This document shows positions 53,288 to 62,930 of a stretch of 64,000 nt of DNA, piece by piece. How positions within the stretch are numbered: the first letter of the stretch is position 1; each line of letters begins with the position of its first letter. The position numbers and the translations under genes were made by a program. The stretch is from Agrypnia vestita (lineage: Eukaryota; Arthropoda; Insecta; Trichoptera; Phryganeidae), in contig JADDOH010023150.1 of the NCBI GenBank assembly GCA_016648135.1, forward strand, positions 1 to 64,000, in the 5' to 3' direction. Under the pieces are notes generated by a model. The model saw only the letters and a list, made by a program, of their open reading frames with translations. It was not told where the DNA came from and did not search any database.

Positions 53288-53495
53288 CTAGCTGTGACGA
53301 AGCATTGGTTGGCGTCTTTGCTAAGCCCTAGTATACATATTTTCTGCATCTTTTTGGCGGTCTGCAGAGAGGCGGCCGTAGCCGCATGCGTTCATCGGCC
53401 GGTTCGGGTTTGGTGGCCCGGGGTTCAAGCCTCATCTCTCGTCGTCTTTTTAGCCGTAAATTCGAATGAAATTACGCGAAATGTGCAAAATTTAA
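53288..53495 (-). mobile_element. composite CTAG-ended repeat with tRNA-like core, copy 2
   Basis: Begins CTAGCTGTGACG (the inverse of a Helitron-like 3' end). The plus strand then has GAGGCGGCCGTAGCCGCATG, with an A-box-like GTAGCCGCATGCG, and CCCGGGGTTCAAGCCTC, a B-box match. Followed by TAGCCGTAAATTCGAATGAA as in the other copies. Confidence 0.6.
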
Positions 53496-53499
53496 GCTA

Positions 53500-54184
53500 G
53501 ATTGGACTTTGAGAAGCAGGTGAAATATCGATTATAAGATTCCATCCAGAGAGACAAACAGTTGAAACTAATATAAGCGTGGTAAAAAAACATACGACTA
53601 AGTGTAATCGGCATCAGAAATAGGAAATTTAACATCACTAGTCACTAGGGGTGGCTCTGTTAGAAGCCTCAACAAGGGGATGAAACAAGAATTGTGTGAC
53701 AGAAGAGTGTTGGTCTGCATTGTTTGGATGATGGCAAGTTAGTTGTTAATGTATGATTATATAAATCTTGCATAAGGAAATGTAAACACAAACATGTTTT
53801 ACTTTAGTGAAATAAAAATTGCAATAAATCTAATAGACCAGAAAAAAAAACGACTGACTGGACATTTGGGTCTTTTTATTATTAAGTCATGCACTTTTGT
53901 ATGAGCAGTGAAAGAATTCTTATATGTTTGCGCTACTTTCAAATATTCAATTCAAAGCCATGTTTTTGAAGCACTCTTCCCTTACTCCAAATAACACACC
54001 TGAGTGCAAAAATAAGTAAGACCTTTTCAAAAACAACTTTTTGAGTCAAGAATGTCATATTTTTGTACATAATTTGCTCTACTCCGCACCAAATTTTCAC
54101 GTTTGTGTGACTTTCCATTAGATATCGTTTTGCAACCTAAAGTGTATTTTTAGTTTGTTTTTGTTTATTAATGGGTATTAATAG
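53500..54184. other. no gene recognised
   Basis: AT-rich spacer between two copies of the composite repeat. Confidence 0.35.
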
Positions 54185-54185
54185 A

Positions 54186-54405
54186 CTAGCTGTAACCCAT
54201 CAAAAATGAGGTAACGTTGGTTCGCATGTTCGCTAAGCCCTAGCATGCATTTATAGTATCTTTTTGGCGGCCAGTTCGGGTTTGATGGCCCGGGGCTAAA
54301 GCCCCATCTCCGGTCGTTTAATTTTTTTTAGCCGTGAATTCGAATGAAATTACGGACGGACAGACAACGAAATTGTCTGTTTGATGTAAAAGGAATCTTG
54401 AAAAA
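54186..54405 (-). mobile_element. composite CTAG-ended repeat, copy 3 (tRNA head deleted)
   Basis: CTAGCTGTAACCCATCAAAA, TTCGCTAAGCCCTAGCATG, then GGCCAGTTCGGGTTTGATGG and CCGGGGCTAAAGCCCC. The 5' half of the tRNA-like segment present in copies 1 and 2 is missing and the B box has lost TTC. Ends with GGACGGACAGACAACGAAAT. Confidence 0.6.
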
Positions 54406-54484
54406 CTACGCAGTTTGTATTCAAAAATATATTTCAGAATACGTTACACATTATAATATATTATATTTTTACTTTGTTAAGGGA

Positions 54485-54830
54485 GCGTCCTTAAGCCACG
54501 AGGTTCCATTTTGAACCCATTTAAACCCTTCCCTCCCCCCATGTAGCCCCAACGTGCTTTTGCTTTGACCCCTCCCCTTCTCCCATTAAGTGGAACGTAG
54601 TTTTTTCCTATTAATTCCAGAAGACATTTAATGCTGTTTTCTTTACCTAAACTATTTTAAAATGATTGATTATGTCCAAACTTATCTCTGCACAGATTTA
54701 TCGATCACATATTCTGTACCGTTTCAATTGTGCCAAATAAAATAAATGAAGGAATTGGGTAGCTCGACCGTCCCCCTCCCCTCATGTTGCCCAGCGTAGC
54801 ATTCTGCCTAACACGGGGGGTGTTTAATTT
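54485..54830 (+). repeat. GCGTCC-type repeat, copy in inverted pair (left)
   Basis: GGGAGCGTCCTTAAGCCACG to GCCCAGCGTAGCATTCTGCC. The reverse complement of 57890-58232 aligns along the whole length (GCCAAATAAAATAAATGAA shared exactly). Deleted copy at 34.29 kb. Possibly a non-autonomous DNA transposon; TIRs not clear. Confidence 0.75.
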
Positions 54831-55057
54831 AATGGTTGCTTAATCAGGTCTCGTGGTTTATAACATACACGGCCATAAAGCCTTTGAAAATAGGTACACA
54901 TTAAAAATAAATAATAAATTCACAGATAAAAAGGAGAAAATGTAGCGTTGGTTTACAGAATATACATTTTATATGGCATTATTATTTGGTCAGTGTAATT
55001 CACGGGTTAACACTTTAAACACAGCCCTTAAAATAATCTTCAACCTAAATCACCGGC

Positions 55058-55345
55058 ATGCTTAACTTAGAAGATCTGATATATGTGGAAAAGATATATT
55101 ATAAAAAGAAAAATAAATTATTAAAAACGAATAACATCCTTTACCAGAACAGTGACGTACATAGACAACACACAAGAACAAGAGACTATATAAGAAGTGA
55201 TATACCGCGTACTAATAGAAAGAGATATGGTTTCCTATACACTGCGATCGATTTTTATAGTGGAATCCCCAATTGCATAAAGGAATTAAATTGTGCAAAA
55301 CTATTCAATAAACAGCTGAAGGGACTTGTGTTGGGGAGGAGATAA
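55058..55345 (+). pseudogene. CR1/L2-like LINE C-terminal tail, copy 1
   Basis: MLNLEDLIYVEKIYYKKKNK, later VHRQHTRTRDYIRSDIPRTN and AIDFYSGIPNCIKELNCAKL, ending KQLKGLVLGRR. The (N/H)TRxxxxxxxPxTxxxxxxFxYxAIxxxxxIPxxIKE pattern is the extreme C-terminus of CR1/L2-class LINEs. A second copy ends at 62797. The 3' UTR resumes at about 56340 (CCCCCTTATACCAG), so a SINE foldback has inserted into it. Confidence 0.7.
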
Positions 55346-55445
55346 CTGTTTAACAAATCATTTAACTAGACATTTTTATTGACAGTTTTCTTTTATTTAA
55401 AATGAAACTCCGTAATCTCATTTAAGATTATTGAAATAAATTTAA

Positions 55446-55589
55446 TATTTAATAACCAAATTAATTAATCAATTAGAAAGACATACAGAAAAATCTAATT
55501 CACGAAAAAATATTAGGTTACTACTGGGATTCGAACCCAGGTCACCTCCTTTCCGGGGCCGGTGCTCTGACCACTAAGCTATAGCAACC
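55446..55589 (-). mobile_element. tRNA-derived SINE, copy with complete tRNA-like head
   Basis: Minus strand 55589-55516 folds partly as tRNA: acceptor GTTGCTA/TAGTAAC (7 pairs, one wobble), D arm GCTT...GAGC with TAGCTTAGTGGTC as A box, and T arm CTGGG TTCGAAT CCCAG with a perfect B box. The anticodon arm (CCGGC...) does not pair, so it is not a working tRNA. A body with TTTCTGTATGTCTTTCTAAT follows, identical to the copy at 55.9 kb. Confidence 0.78.
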
Positions 55590-55786
55590 CTCTATGTTTC
55601 CGTGAATATATCGACCTTATATGTAGTTCTTATTTTTATTAATTGATTAATTTTTATTTTTGTCCATAGAGCAATCCACTTTTTTGATACGGTAGTTGAA
55701 ATTACTTTGCAATGCCACCGCTAGATGGACGCCATGATTAATTGAATAATTCATTTTTATTTGGACATACATTTATACAACAGATA

Positions 55787-56108
55787 TTATATATTCAAGA
55801 ACACATTCATATTTGTGAAGTTGTAATTTTTCAGAACAAAGTTCTGTGAAATATTTAATAACCAAATTAATTAATCAATTAGAAAGACATACAGAAAAAT
55901 CTAATCATAGCTTAGTGGTCAGAGCACCGGCCCCGGAAAGGAGGTGACCTGGGTTCGAATCCCAGTAGTAACCTAATATTTTTTGGTGAATTAGATTTTT
56001 CTGTATGTCTTTCTAATTGATTAATTAATTTGGTTATTAAATATTTCACAGAACTTTGTTCTGAAAAATTACAACTTCACAAATATGAATGTGTTCTTGA
56101 ATATATAA
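55787..56108. repeat. perfect 119-bp inverted repeat around a tRNA-like SINE head
   Basis: Left arm 55787-55905 and right arm 55990-56108 are exact inverses over all 119 bp. The 84-bp loop (55906-55989) holds the tRNA-like head in plus orientation, CATAGCTTAGTGGTC to GTTCGAATCCCAGTAGTAACC, but lacks the 5' acceptor strand. The right arm is the normal SINE body; the left arm is an inverted extra copy of it. Confidence 0.95.
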
Positions 56109-56339
56109 ATTTAATACTTTAATTGAATCCCATTCCCTCCCTCTTTCCACCATTCCCATTTTATGAATTATCATAATTTAAATCTTTGAAATGATTACCT
56201 ATCATAATTTAAACTTTTATCACATATTCTTTGTCATTTTTTTACTTAGTTTTTTTTTGCTAAATGAATATTTTTTCGAAATTATATAATTTTTTTTTAT
56301 TACTTTGTACTGCATGTTTCCCAAATTAAAATAAAATTA

Positions 56340-56500
56340 ATGTGCTGATATTTATTTTCTGCCCCCTTATACCAGCTACAATTGATGTTTGGGGACATGC
56401 TATTTAATTTTAATTAAAACAAATAATTAATTCATGTAGTAATCATATAAGAATATGTAAATAAAATATATATTCTTATATTGTTATTATACAATTATTA
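56340..56500 (+). mobile_element. LINE 3' UTR remnant
   Basis: TTATTTTCTGCCCCCTTATACCAG, then GCTATTTAATTTTAATTAA, parallels 62.84-62.91 kb, downstream of the second LINE copy. This places 55058-56500 as one LINE split by the SINE insertion. Confidence 0.6.
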
Positions 56501-56554
56501 TATAAAACAGTGTACAGTGGAACACACTACCGCGCTCTGGAATTAGATACAACA

Positions 56555-56652
56555 TTCGAGGAACATCTAGAAAACTTAGAAGCGAAGTGAATCTTCTCCT
56601 GAACACTAGAATAATCTAGGAGGTTCAATTATGCAGTTTTTGGGTATAAATA
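56555..56652 (+). promoter_or_regulatory. heat-shock promoter-like block (HSE and TATA)
   Basis: AGAAG CGAAG TGAAT CTTCT at 56578-56597 is four contiguous 5-bp heat-shock modules (nGAAn three times, then nTTCn). Upstream are ATTCGAGGAAC and ATCTAGAAA; downstream TGAAC and TAGAAT. A TATA box, TATAAATA, lies at 56645-56652. HSE arrays before TATAAATA match insect hsp70-type promoters. No heat-shock protein frame follows within the window; a MITE half-copy interrupts at 57.0 kb. Confidence 0.5.
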
Positions 56653-57000
56653 TACAGAATTACGCCGCGGCGCAAGAGAAGCGTAGTTGTCGTGTTTTGG
56701 CAGCTCGTTCGGTACGAAGTAGGCCGCCCAGGGTGGCCAGTCATGAGATAATCAAAGCGATAAATAAAGCGAAATAATCGAGCGGAGTACCTTAGTGGCG
56801 AAATATACCAGTCCTACTTCTATGTGCGAGAATTGAATATTTTACAATCGATAAATAGGTGTCACCCAGCGATAAAAACGAGTTCATACATGAGTTATAT
56901 ATTGCAGAATAGTGTAGTTTAAAAAATAGCGTTAAGTTTAATTCGTGTTAAGTAAATTGAATAATTAATTAATAAATCACCAATTCATTTCCAATGTTTT
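56653..57000 (+). other. putative leader after the heat-shock-like block
   Basis: A GC-richer first 100 bp (CGCCGCGGCGCAAGAG) then A-rich sequence with no long frame, as expected of an hsp-like 5' UTR. Inferred only. Confidence 0.25.
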
Positions 57001-57125
57001 GAAAAAATGCAAACTTTGATTTTGCATATCTCCATAAATATTGGTATTAGGTCATGGTTGCTTAAACATTATATACTGATTATCAAAGCAAGAATCTACC
57101 TGTAAGGTTTTTGCTATTATCCTTT
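57001..57125. mobile_element. CAGGG-family half copy
   Basis: TTTGAAAAAATGCAAACTTTG, CATATCTCCATAAATATTGG and AGGTCATGGTTGCTTAAACA match one arm of the palindromic MITE family at 45.08 kb. The CAGGG end is lost. Confidence 0.7.
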
Positions 57126-57885
57126 TCAAAACATCATTGTTTTTTTCTAAGAAATGTGAAATAAAATGATATTTTGTCATGTCGGTATGCAAAAGTCATT
57201 CAATGTTTGCAGTATTATTTGGATTAAGACAACGAAAAATTTTAAACTCAGACTACATATTTTGGAACGATAATTATAGTCTTGTATTCGGGGTGTGATA
57301 CGCCACTGATTATAAAAAATATAAATTTCTACTTTTTTATCGGATGTTATCCGTTCTGTATCATTAATCATTTTCTCTCATTTACGATGAAGCGTTAAGT
57401 TATTTATTCGTCTGCGCTCATTAGACGATAGGTCGTGTAAGATGGTACGTGGACAGTGGCGTCCCTGAGTAAAGCGCCACCCTATTTTTTTTTTTTTCCC
57501 CCAACATGCTCCTCTATATCGTCGCTGTATATATAATTAATCCCATATGACGTTTTAGTTCATTTAAATCATTAAAGATCTATAAAAAAAATGTTTAAAA
57601 ATTACCAGGCAGACTTTCCAGATGAACGGCAATGTTTTTTAGTATATCTCCATTATTTATATAAAAAATTGACAAATTGATTCGTTAATCTCAGAATGTA
57701 CTAAAGGGCACGTATGATTTATTATATATACAGCGACGATATGTCATAAATTAATTGCATAAATAAACACATCCACAAACACCTTCTTAATAATTTTAGT
57801 GGATGCATTTAGCAACATCGTTAACATCTAGCATTTGAATCATGCTGTTCTCTGAAATTGTATTGTTTTATAAGGGAACAAGTAG
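57126..57885. other. no gene recognised
   Basis: AT-rich; a poly-T/C run at 57.48 kb. No domain. Confidence 0.35.
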
Positions 57886-57889
57886 TCTG

Positions 57890-58232
57890 ACCAAGGGGGA
57901 GGGGGAGATATGTAGAATGCTATGCTGGGCTACGTCAGGGGAAGGGCCAGAGTCGAGCTATGTAATTCGTTCATTTATTTTATTTGGCATAATTAAAACA
58001 GTACACCATATGCGATCGATAAATCAGTTTGCACATAATCAATAATTTTAAAGTAGTTAAGGTAACAGAAAACAGCACAAAATGTCTACTGGAATTATTG
58101 TAGAAAAATTATCTTCCACTCGGGGGAGAGGGAGGGTTAAAGCAAATGCATCGTTAGGGGTACATGGGGGACGGAAACCCTTCAAAAGGATTAAAAATGG
58201 AACCACGTGGTATATGGACGCCCACTAACCTG
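57890..58232 (-). repeat. GCGTCC-type repeat, copy in inverted pair (right)
   Basis: On the minus strand GGGCGTCCATATACCACGTG to GACGTAGCCCAGCATAGC. Full-length inverted partner of 54485-54830, about 3.1 kb apart. Confidence 0.75.
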
Positions 58233-58550
58233 TTCCATTTCAATCTGGGTTAAAAAAGCAATGCTGCAATCTATGCCGAATTTTCACAACATAATTTAGC
58301 TGTCCTCTCCCGTTGTTATTTTCCCAAGACATTCTTTGGTTAAAATGTCTTGGCATAATTTTGAAAAATGGACCCTTTTTTCAGGATACAAAGATTGTCA
58401 ATTGTTATCCCAGCATAAAACGGACTTGACTTTTCACTTTTCTATGAGAAATGTCAAAACATGTATCAAATAGAAATATTTCTACCATTACATATATTTT
58501 AAATATTTGCTCTAATTTAATATTTGGAAACATTGGATAAATAAATTAGT
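58233..58550. other. no gene recognised
   Basis: Spacer before a possible hAT-like element. Confidence 0.35.
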
Positions 58551-58554
58551 AGTA

Positions 58555-59022
58555 TGTGATGCAATGAATAGTGAAATACTGATGGAACGGATACTAATAC
58601 GAATATTCGTATCTATTCGCTGAATATCATCGCGAATATTAAAAACAAACTATTTATAACTGAAAGCAATGCAAATAACGGTTTGCTTTGCACCGTGTAT
58701 CCGAACACACTTACGTACTCTATCATCGGGTATTCCCTTAACACTAGACGACTGGATTTGTTGAATTCTCCAGTTGTCAATTGTTACTTGTTTCACAGCA
58801 TAACATGATTCGACCACTGGGAATGTACAAACAGATAGAAGAAATATTGTGCTTTTTGAACAAAAATTTGCCGATGGTAAATATTAATTATTAAATCTCT
58901 TAGTAAAAAAGAACAGTGGAATATTATTTATTACCTTGTTGAATTATTCGTATTCGTATTCGCCGAATAGTAGGCTTGATATTCGTATTCCTATTCGTGA
59001 AAGTAATATTCATTGCATCACT
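58555..59022. mobile_element. possible hAT-like element with ATTCG-rich ends
   Basis: GTGATGCAATGAATA at the left is inverted at the right (TATTCATTGCATCAC). Subterminal ATTCGTATTCG words are numerous at both sides, as in hAT elements. I cannot find a matching 8-bp duplication. Confidence 0.5.
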
Positions 59023-60890
59023 AGTTTGAAACTGATTTCTCCTTACTTTTTAAAATAATACAAGTATTTATTTTACATATCATTCAACACGTGATAACAT
59101 AAGCCAATGGGGAGATACTTAAATAAAAGCCTCTGAAATGTTAATATTTAAGATCAATAAATTATAGAAATATGTATTAGAGTGGCATTATTTAGCTTGC
59201 CTAAGGGCAACACAATCTCTAGGGACCAATGTTCCCTCTAGGCTACGCACGTGTGCGCACGCGATTGATTTGCCGACATGACGCAAAAATTAATACAAAT
59301 ACAATAACATACAAACTTAAACAAAGTACATACAATATCGCTAAAAATTCTTCACAATTGTCTGTTACACATATGGAATGTGAACATCAAGTTGTACCGC
59401 CGACAGGCCGCCCTAAAACCCACTGGACTAAAAAAAATCATTAAATTATGCGGATATAGCGCCTACCTACGTAGTTGTTTTATAGAGTAGGAGTCAGCGA
59501 CCGCCAGATTTACGTTATAGTGTCAAATCTGATACCTTCTGTAGATGTACACTATAGGAGGCAAGAAGGTCTGTATATTATGGCATTTGAGTTCAGGGGA
59601 TTTCGGCAGATAACAGGTAATACAGATACAAAAAAATGTGTTCAACGCTCTCCTAACTTTACATCAACAATTAGCGCTTACCCTATGTTGAAGATGTGAA
59701 AAACCTGGACGTCCTAATTATAACACTCATTATATTCTCTCATAGAACTCATGTAGATGGAACTCACATAGATATAACTCATATACCTACCCTCACCACA
59801 CACCAGAAACTTAATTCTTTTTGGTGAAATGAACTAAACATATAATAATAATTTGATTGTTAATATTTGCTAGTTATCATTGCTTTAAAAGAAATCATAT
59901 GTATTATCTATTATTTATTTATCTATTTATCTTCATCTTGTTACATGACATAGGAGATGGAGCCGCTCGTCTCACTAGGAAGAACCTGTGCCGAGATGAG
60001 CAGCTGATCAATATAGTGAGAACAAAAAATAATAAAGATATACAACAATATGCTATATGACTATAAGATTAATTAATTAATTAATTGAGTATATAAATAT
60101 AAAATGTGGATAAGAAGAACAGTATATATTGTATAATACAAAAGCTATAAAGAAAATAAAGTAAAATAATATATATAAAAAATCATATGCATGGATAGTA
60201 AAAATATATATATATAATAGCACGGTTAAAAAGTATATTTATTAAATAAATAAAATAAAATAAAACTCATATGTATAACTCTCATAACTCATATAGTCTC
60301 CCAAGGACTCAAACAGTAGCCACAACAGATCAAACGGCCTAAACAGAGACGAAGAAGAAGAAGCTGTATAGTAATGTAGTAAGGTAACGTAATTTACTTA
60401 ATGCTTAAAATTACACAAAATACATTTTTGCGCACCCATGGGTGGTATGCTACACGTGTATGAGACGCGTTTTCATTGCAAGCCTGGATAAATAAGATAT
60501 TATTTATGTTTTAAAAAATTCATTTATTAAAACATAAATATACTTTTTTAAGTATAGTGATAAAAACGCTAAGCAGCCGCGATCATTTTCATTTATGTAA
60601 ATATTTTTCGAAAGTTTTTCATAATTTATGGCTTATAGTAATAATATAAGAGTGTTAAATATTTTTAAATTCAAATTAGTGTCATTAATTACGGCGCACT
60701 GATTGGATAGTTGGGTGCATAAATTGTTTAACCCAAATTATTACTAAAAATGTTAGCTATGTTTATTTAGAGAAATATTGTAAATGGGTTGATTTTTTTT
60801 TTGTTATTTTTATACTGTTTCTGTTATTCTAGAACAGAAAAGTCAAGCAAAGTTGACAAATATATCCCACACAAAAAAAATAATAACTTC
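59023..60890. other. no gene recognised
   Basis: Several short frames without a known domain. CAATGTTCCCTCTAGGCTACG at 59228 looks like a transposon end shared with 47.65 kb. (GAA)n near 60346 may mark a lost LINE tail. Confidence 0.3.
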
Positions 60891-60894
60891 ATAT

Positions 60895-61061
60895 TATTGT
60901 CTGTCTGTCTGTCCCCGTAACTTTGTGTAACGTCCGTAACTTTTTTATAGTATTTTTTTCCCCAAAAATTGTTATTACGATTTTTTTTTTAAATAAATAC
61001 ATACTTATTCCTTAGTAACCGACATGCGAATGTACCGTCATTTTTGACGGGTCACAGCAAG
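60895..61061 (+). mobile_element. composite CTAG-type repeat, copy 4 (no tRNA core)
   Basis: CTGTCTGTCTGTCCCCGTAA, GTGTAACGTCCGTAAC, then a perfect CCGTCA/TGACGG hairpin (61035-61050) and TCACAGCAAG before T. The terminal tetramer reads CAAG where others have CTAG. The tRNA-like section is absent, so the Helitron-like ends move or decay independently of it. Confidence 0.6.
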
Positions 61062-61106
61062 TTTTATAATATAATTTTCATTATATTATACTAGTCATCT
61101 TTCGTT

Positions 61107-61411
61107 TAAAAACGTTGTAAAATATTTTTCAAAAATACTTTTTTAAATTTTTGCAAAGTTTTTATCATTTTATTTGACTTGTATTAAATCGAATGAATTT
61201 TTCATAATCAACATTAGTTACTGTAATGATAGTTCAACTTTTTGCAAAAAATATGTCAGAAATATTGGAAAAAGGCGAAATTTGATATTGCATATCTCCA
61301 TAACTATCGATATTAGGTCATGGTTGCTTGAACATTTTAGACTCATAACACAGACAGGAATCTACCGGCCATGTTTTAGCTGCTAGCTCTGGTATACCTA
61401 TGTTCACCCTG
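61107..61411. mobile_element. CAGGG-family half copy
   Basis: TTTTTATCATTTTATTTGACTTG to TTCACCCTG aligns with the right arm of the palindromic MITE at 49.92 kb, including ATTAGGTCATGGTTGCTTGA. Left arm missing. Confidence 0.75.
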
Positions 61412-62035
61412 AAAGTCTATTTTAAATATTGGTGAAAGAATTTTTGAAATCGGATAAGTAGGTCTATATATTAGTATAGATTAAAAGTTAGCTTATGTTA
61501 ATTACAAATGTATTGTTAATTACCTTAATAAAATTTTAAATAGCCGATTAATGACATATAATATTTTCTCCTTTTCAATTTTTAATAAAAATGTGTCCAT
61601 CTGTTAAGGCTATACAATAAAATTTTGATGAATACAAGAGGATAGTTTTTTAATGATAAATTTTGTAGTAGTTTTTCTATTCAACGCTTTAATTTACTTT
61701 GTATTCTTACGTTTTTTATTTTCGCATTTAATCGATGAAAAACGTCTACACTCATAACATTGTCATTATTTGTAATCCACTAATGAAAGATAAAATAAAA
61801 TAAAATGTATAAATTATGGCGAATTCATTACCTTATTAACAAGTGTCCACCGTCTTTCGAAACGCCGCTATCCTGAGGTTTCCAAAAGCACTCCAACAGT
61901 CTCAAAACACAACAGCAATTTTTTTTAAATGCTACTAAATAAAATTACAAAGCTCCCGTAAAACCTTCGGCCTTTTGAAGCACTGGAAAATGACCGCACA
62001 TGGTGAAAGAATCCAAATTAAAAATCGCACTTCGC
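61412..62035. other. no gene recognised
   Basis: AT-rich spacer. Confidence 0.35.
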
Positions 62036-62039
62036 GCTG

Positions 62040-62365
62040 TCCTCTCCCGACAAAGAGCGTCTTGAACCAGTTCGCTGCGACGCTCTGTTGCTACTACTAC
62101 TCCCCGTTCGACTGTGGTTAACTGGGGAAACGAAAGGCCCGCGCGGTTAGGTTAGGTTGTAGGCGAGGAGTTGGAGTAGGTCTGCCCGCGACGCTCGACT
62201 GCGAGAAAGTGATTCGACTGGTCGCTCTGGGGCCGCAGGTACCTACGCGGCAGGTAGGCCTGTGGAGGAGGAGGGCTGCGTGCCACCGACAGAAGCCAAG
62301 AAACACCACCAGCTCCAAGGGTGAGGCGGCAGCGTTGCCGAGCAAAAGTGAGATTGGCGCATTTT
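62040..62365. promoter_or_regulatory. CpG-rich stretch, possible promoter region
   Basis: GC-rich and CpG-rich against an AT-rich background, with GGTTAGGTTAGGTT (two and a half TTAGG units), CGCGACGCTCGACTGCG and GCGGCAGCGTTGCC. Opposed short frames show no domain. It could be a host promoter/first exon on either strand; the TTAGG words are too few to be telomeric. Confidence 0.3.
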
Positions 62366-62369
62366 GAGC

Positions 62370-62690
62370 GTGGGATTTAAAAAAAATAAATTATTGTAAT
62401 TTTTTTTACTTATTTGGAAATTTAGTAGACTAGGGCCCGAATACAGAGTCAATACTTATACGATTTTAAGGTTTAAGGGACCACTCAAAAATGTAATTTG
62501 TAGTCAAAGTGAAATCTATATTCGTTATGACGTCACACATCTCGACAAACGAAAGGACAGTGTCCACCTTACAATTGTGTATGAAATTTCTATGGTTCTT
62601 CATTCCACAGTCAATGCTTGAGACCTATTAAAATAATTAGAAGGAAACTAGAGATCATGAAAAACTTGGAGACTAATTGTAACAAAAATG
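62370..62690. other. no gene recognised
   Basis: Non-coding spacer before the second LINE tail. Confidence 0.35.
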
Positions 62691-62694
62691 TAAT

Positions 62695-62930
62695 TTATAT
62701 ACAAACATATAATGGGATCACCAATTCCATAAAGGAATTAAATAATACAGAACTGGTCAATAAACGACTGAAGGGACTCGTGTTGGAGAGGAGATAACTG
62801 TTTGACAAGTCAATGTGATTATATTTAATATGTGTACCTACTTATTTTACTGTATTTCTTGTCCCCTTATACCAGTATACAATTGCTATTTAATTTTTAT
62901 GTTAATTAATACAAACTGTTATATTCATTT
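62695..62930 (+). pseudogene. CR1/L2-like LINE C-terminal tail, copy 2
   Basis: NGITNSIKELNNTELVNKRL, then KGLVLERR and a stop, corresponds to the end of 55058-55345 (IPNCIKELNCAKLFNKQL). The 3' UTR motif CCCCTTATACCAG follows at 62861. Only about 35 codons survive. Confidence 0.7.

Noticed and set aside
55516..55589. Functional tRNA gene
   Set aside because: Acceptor, D and T arms fold, but the anticodon arm does not pair and a SINE body follows.
62140..62160. Telomeric repeat array
   Set aside because: Only about two and a half TTAGG units in a GC-rich block.
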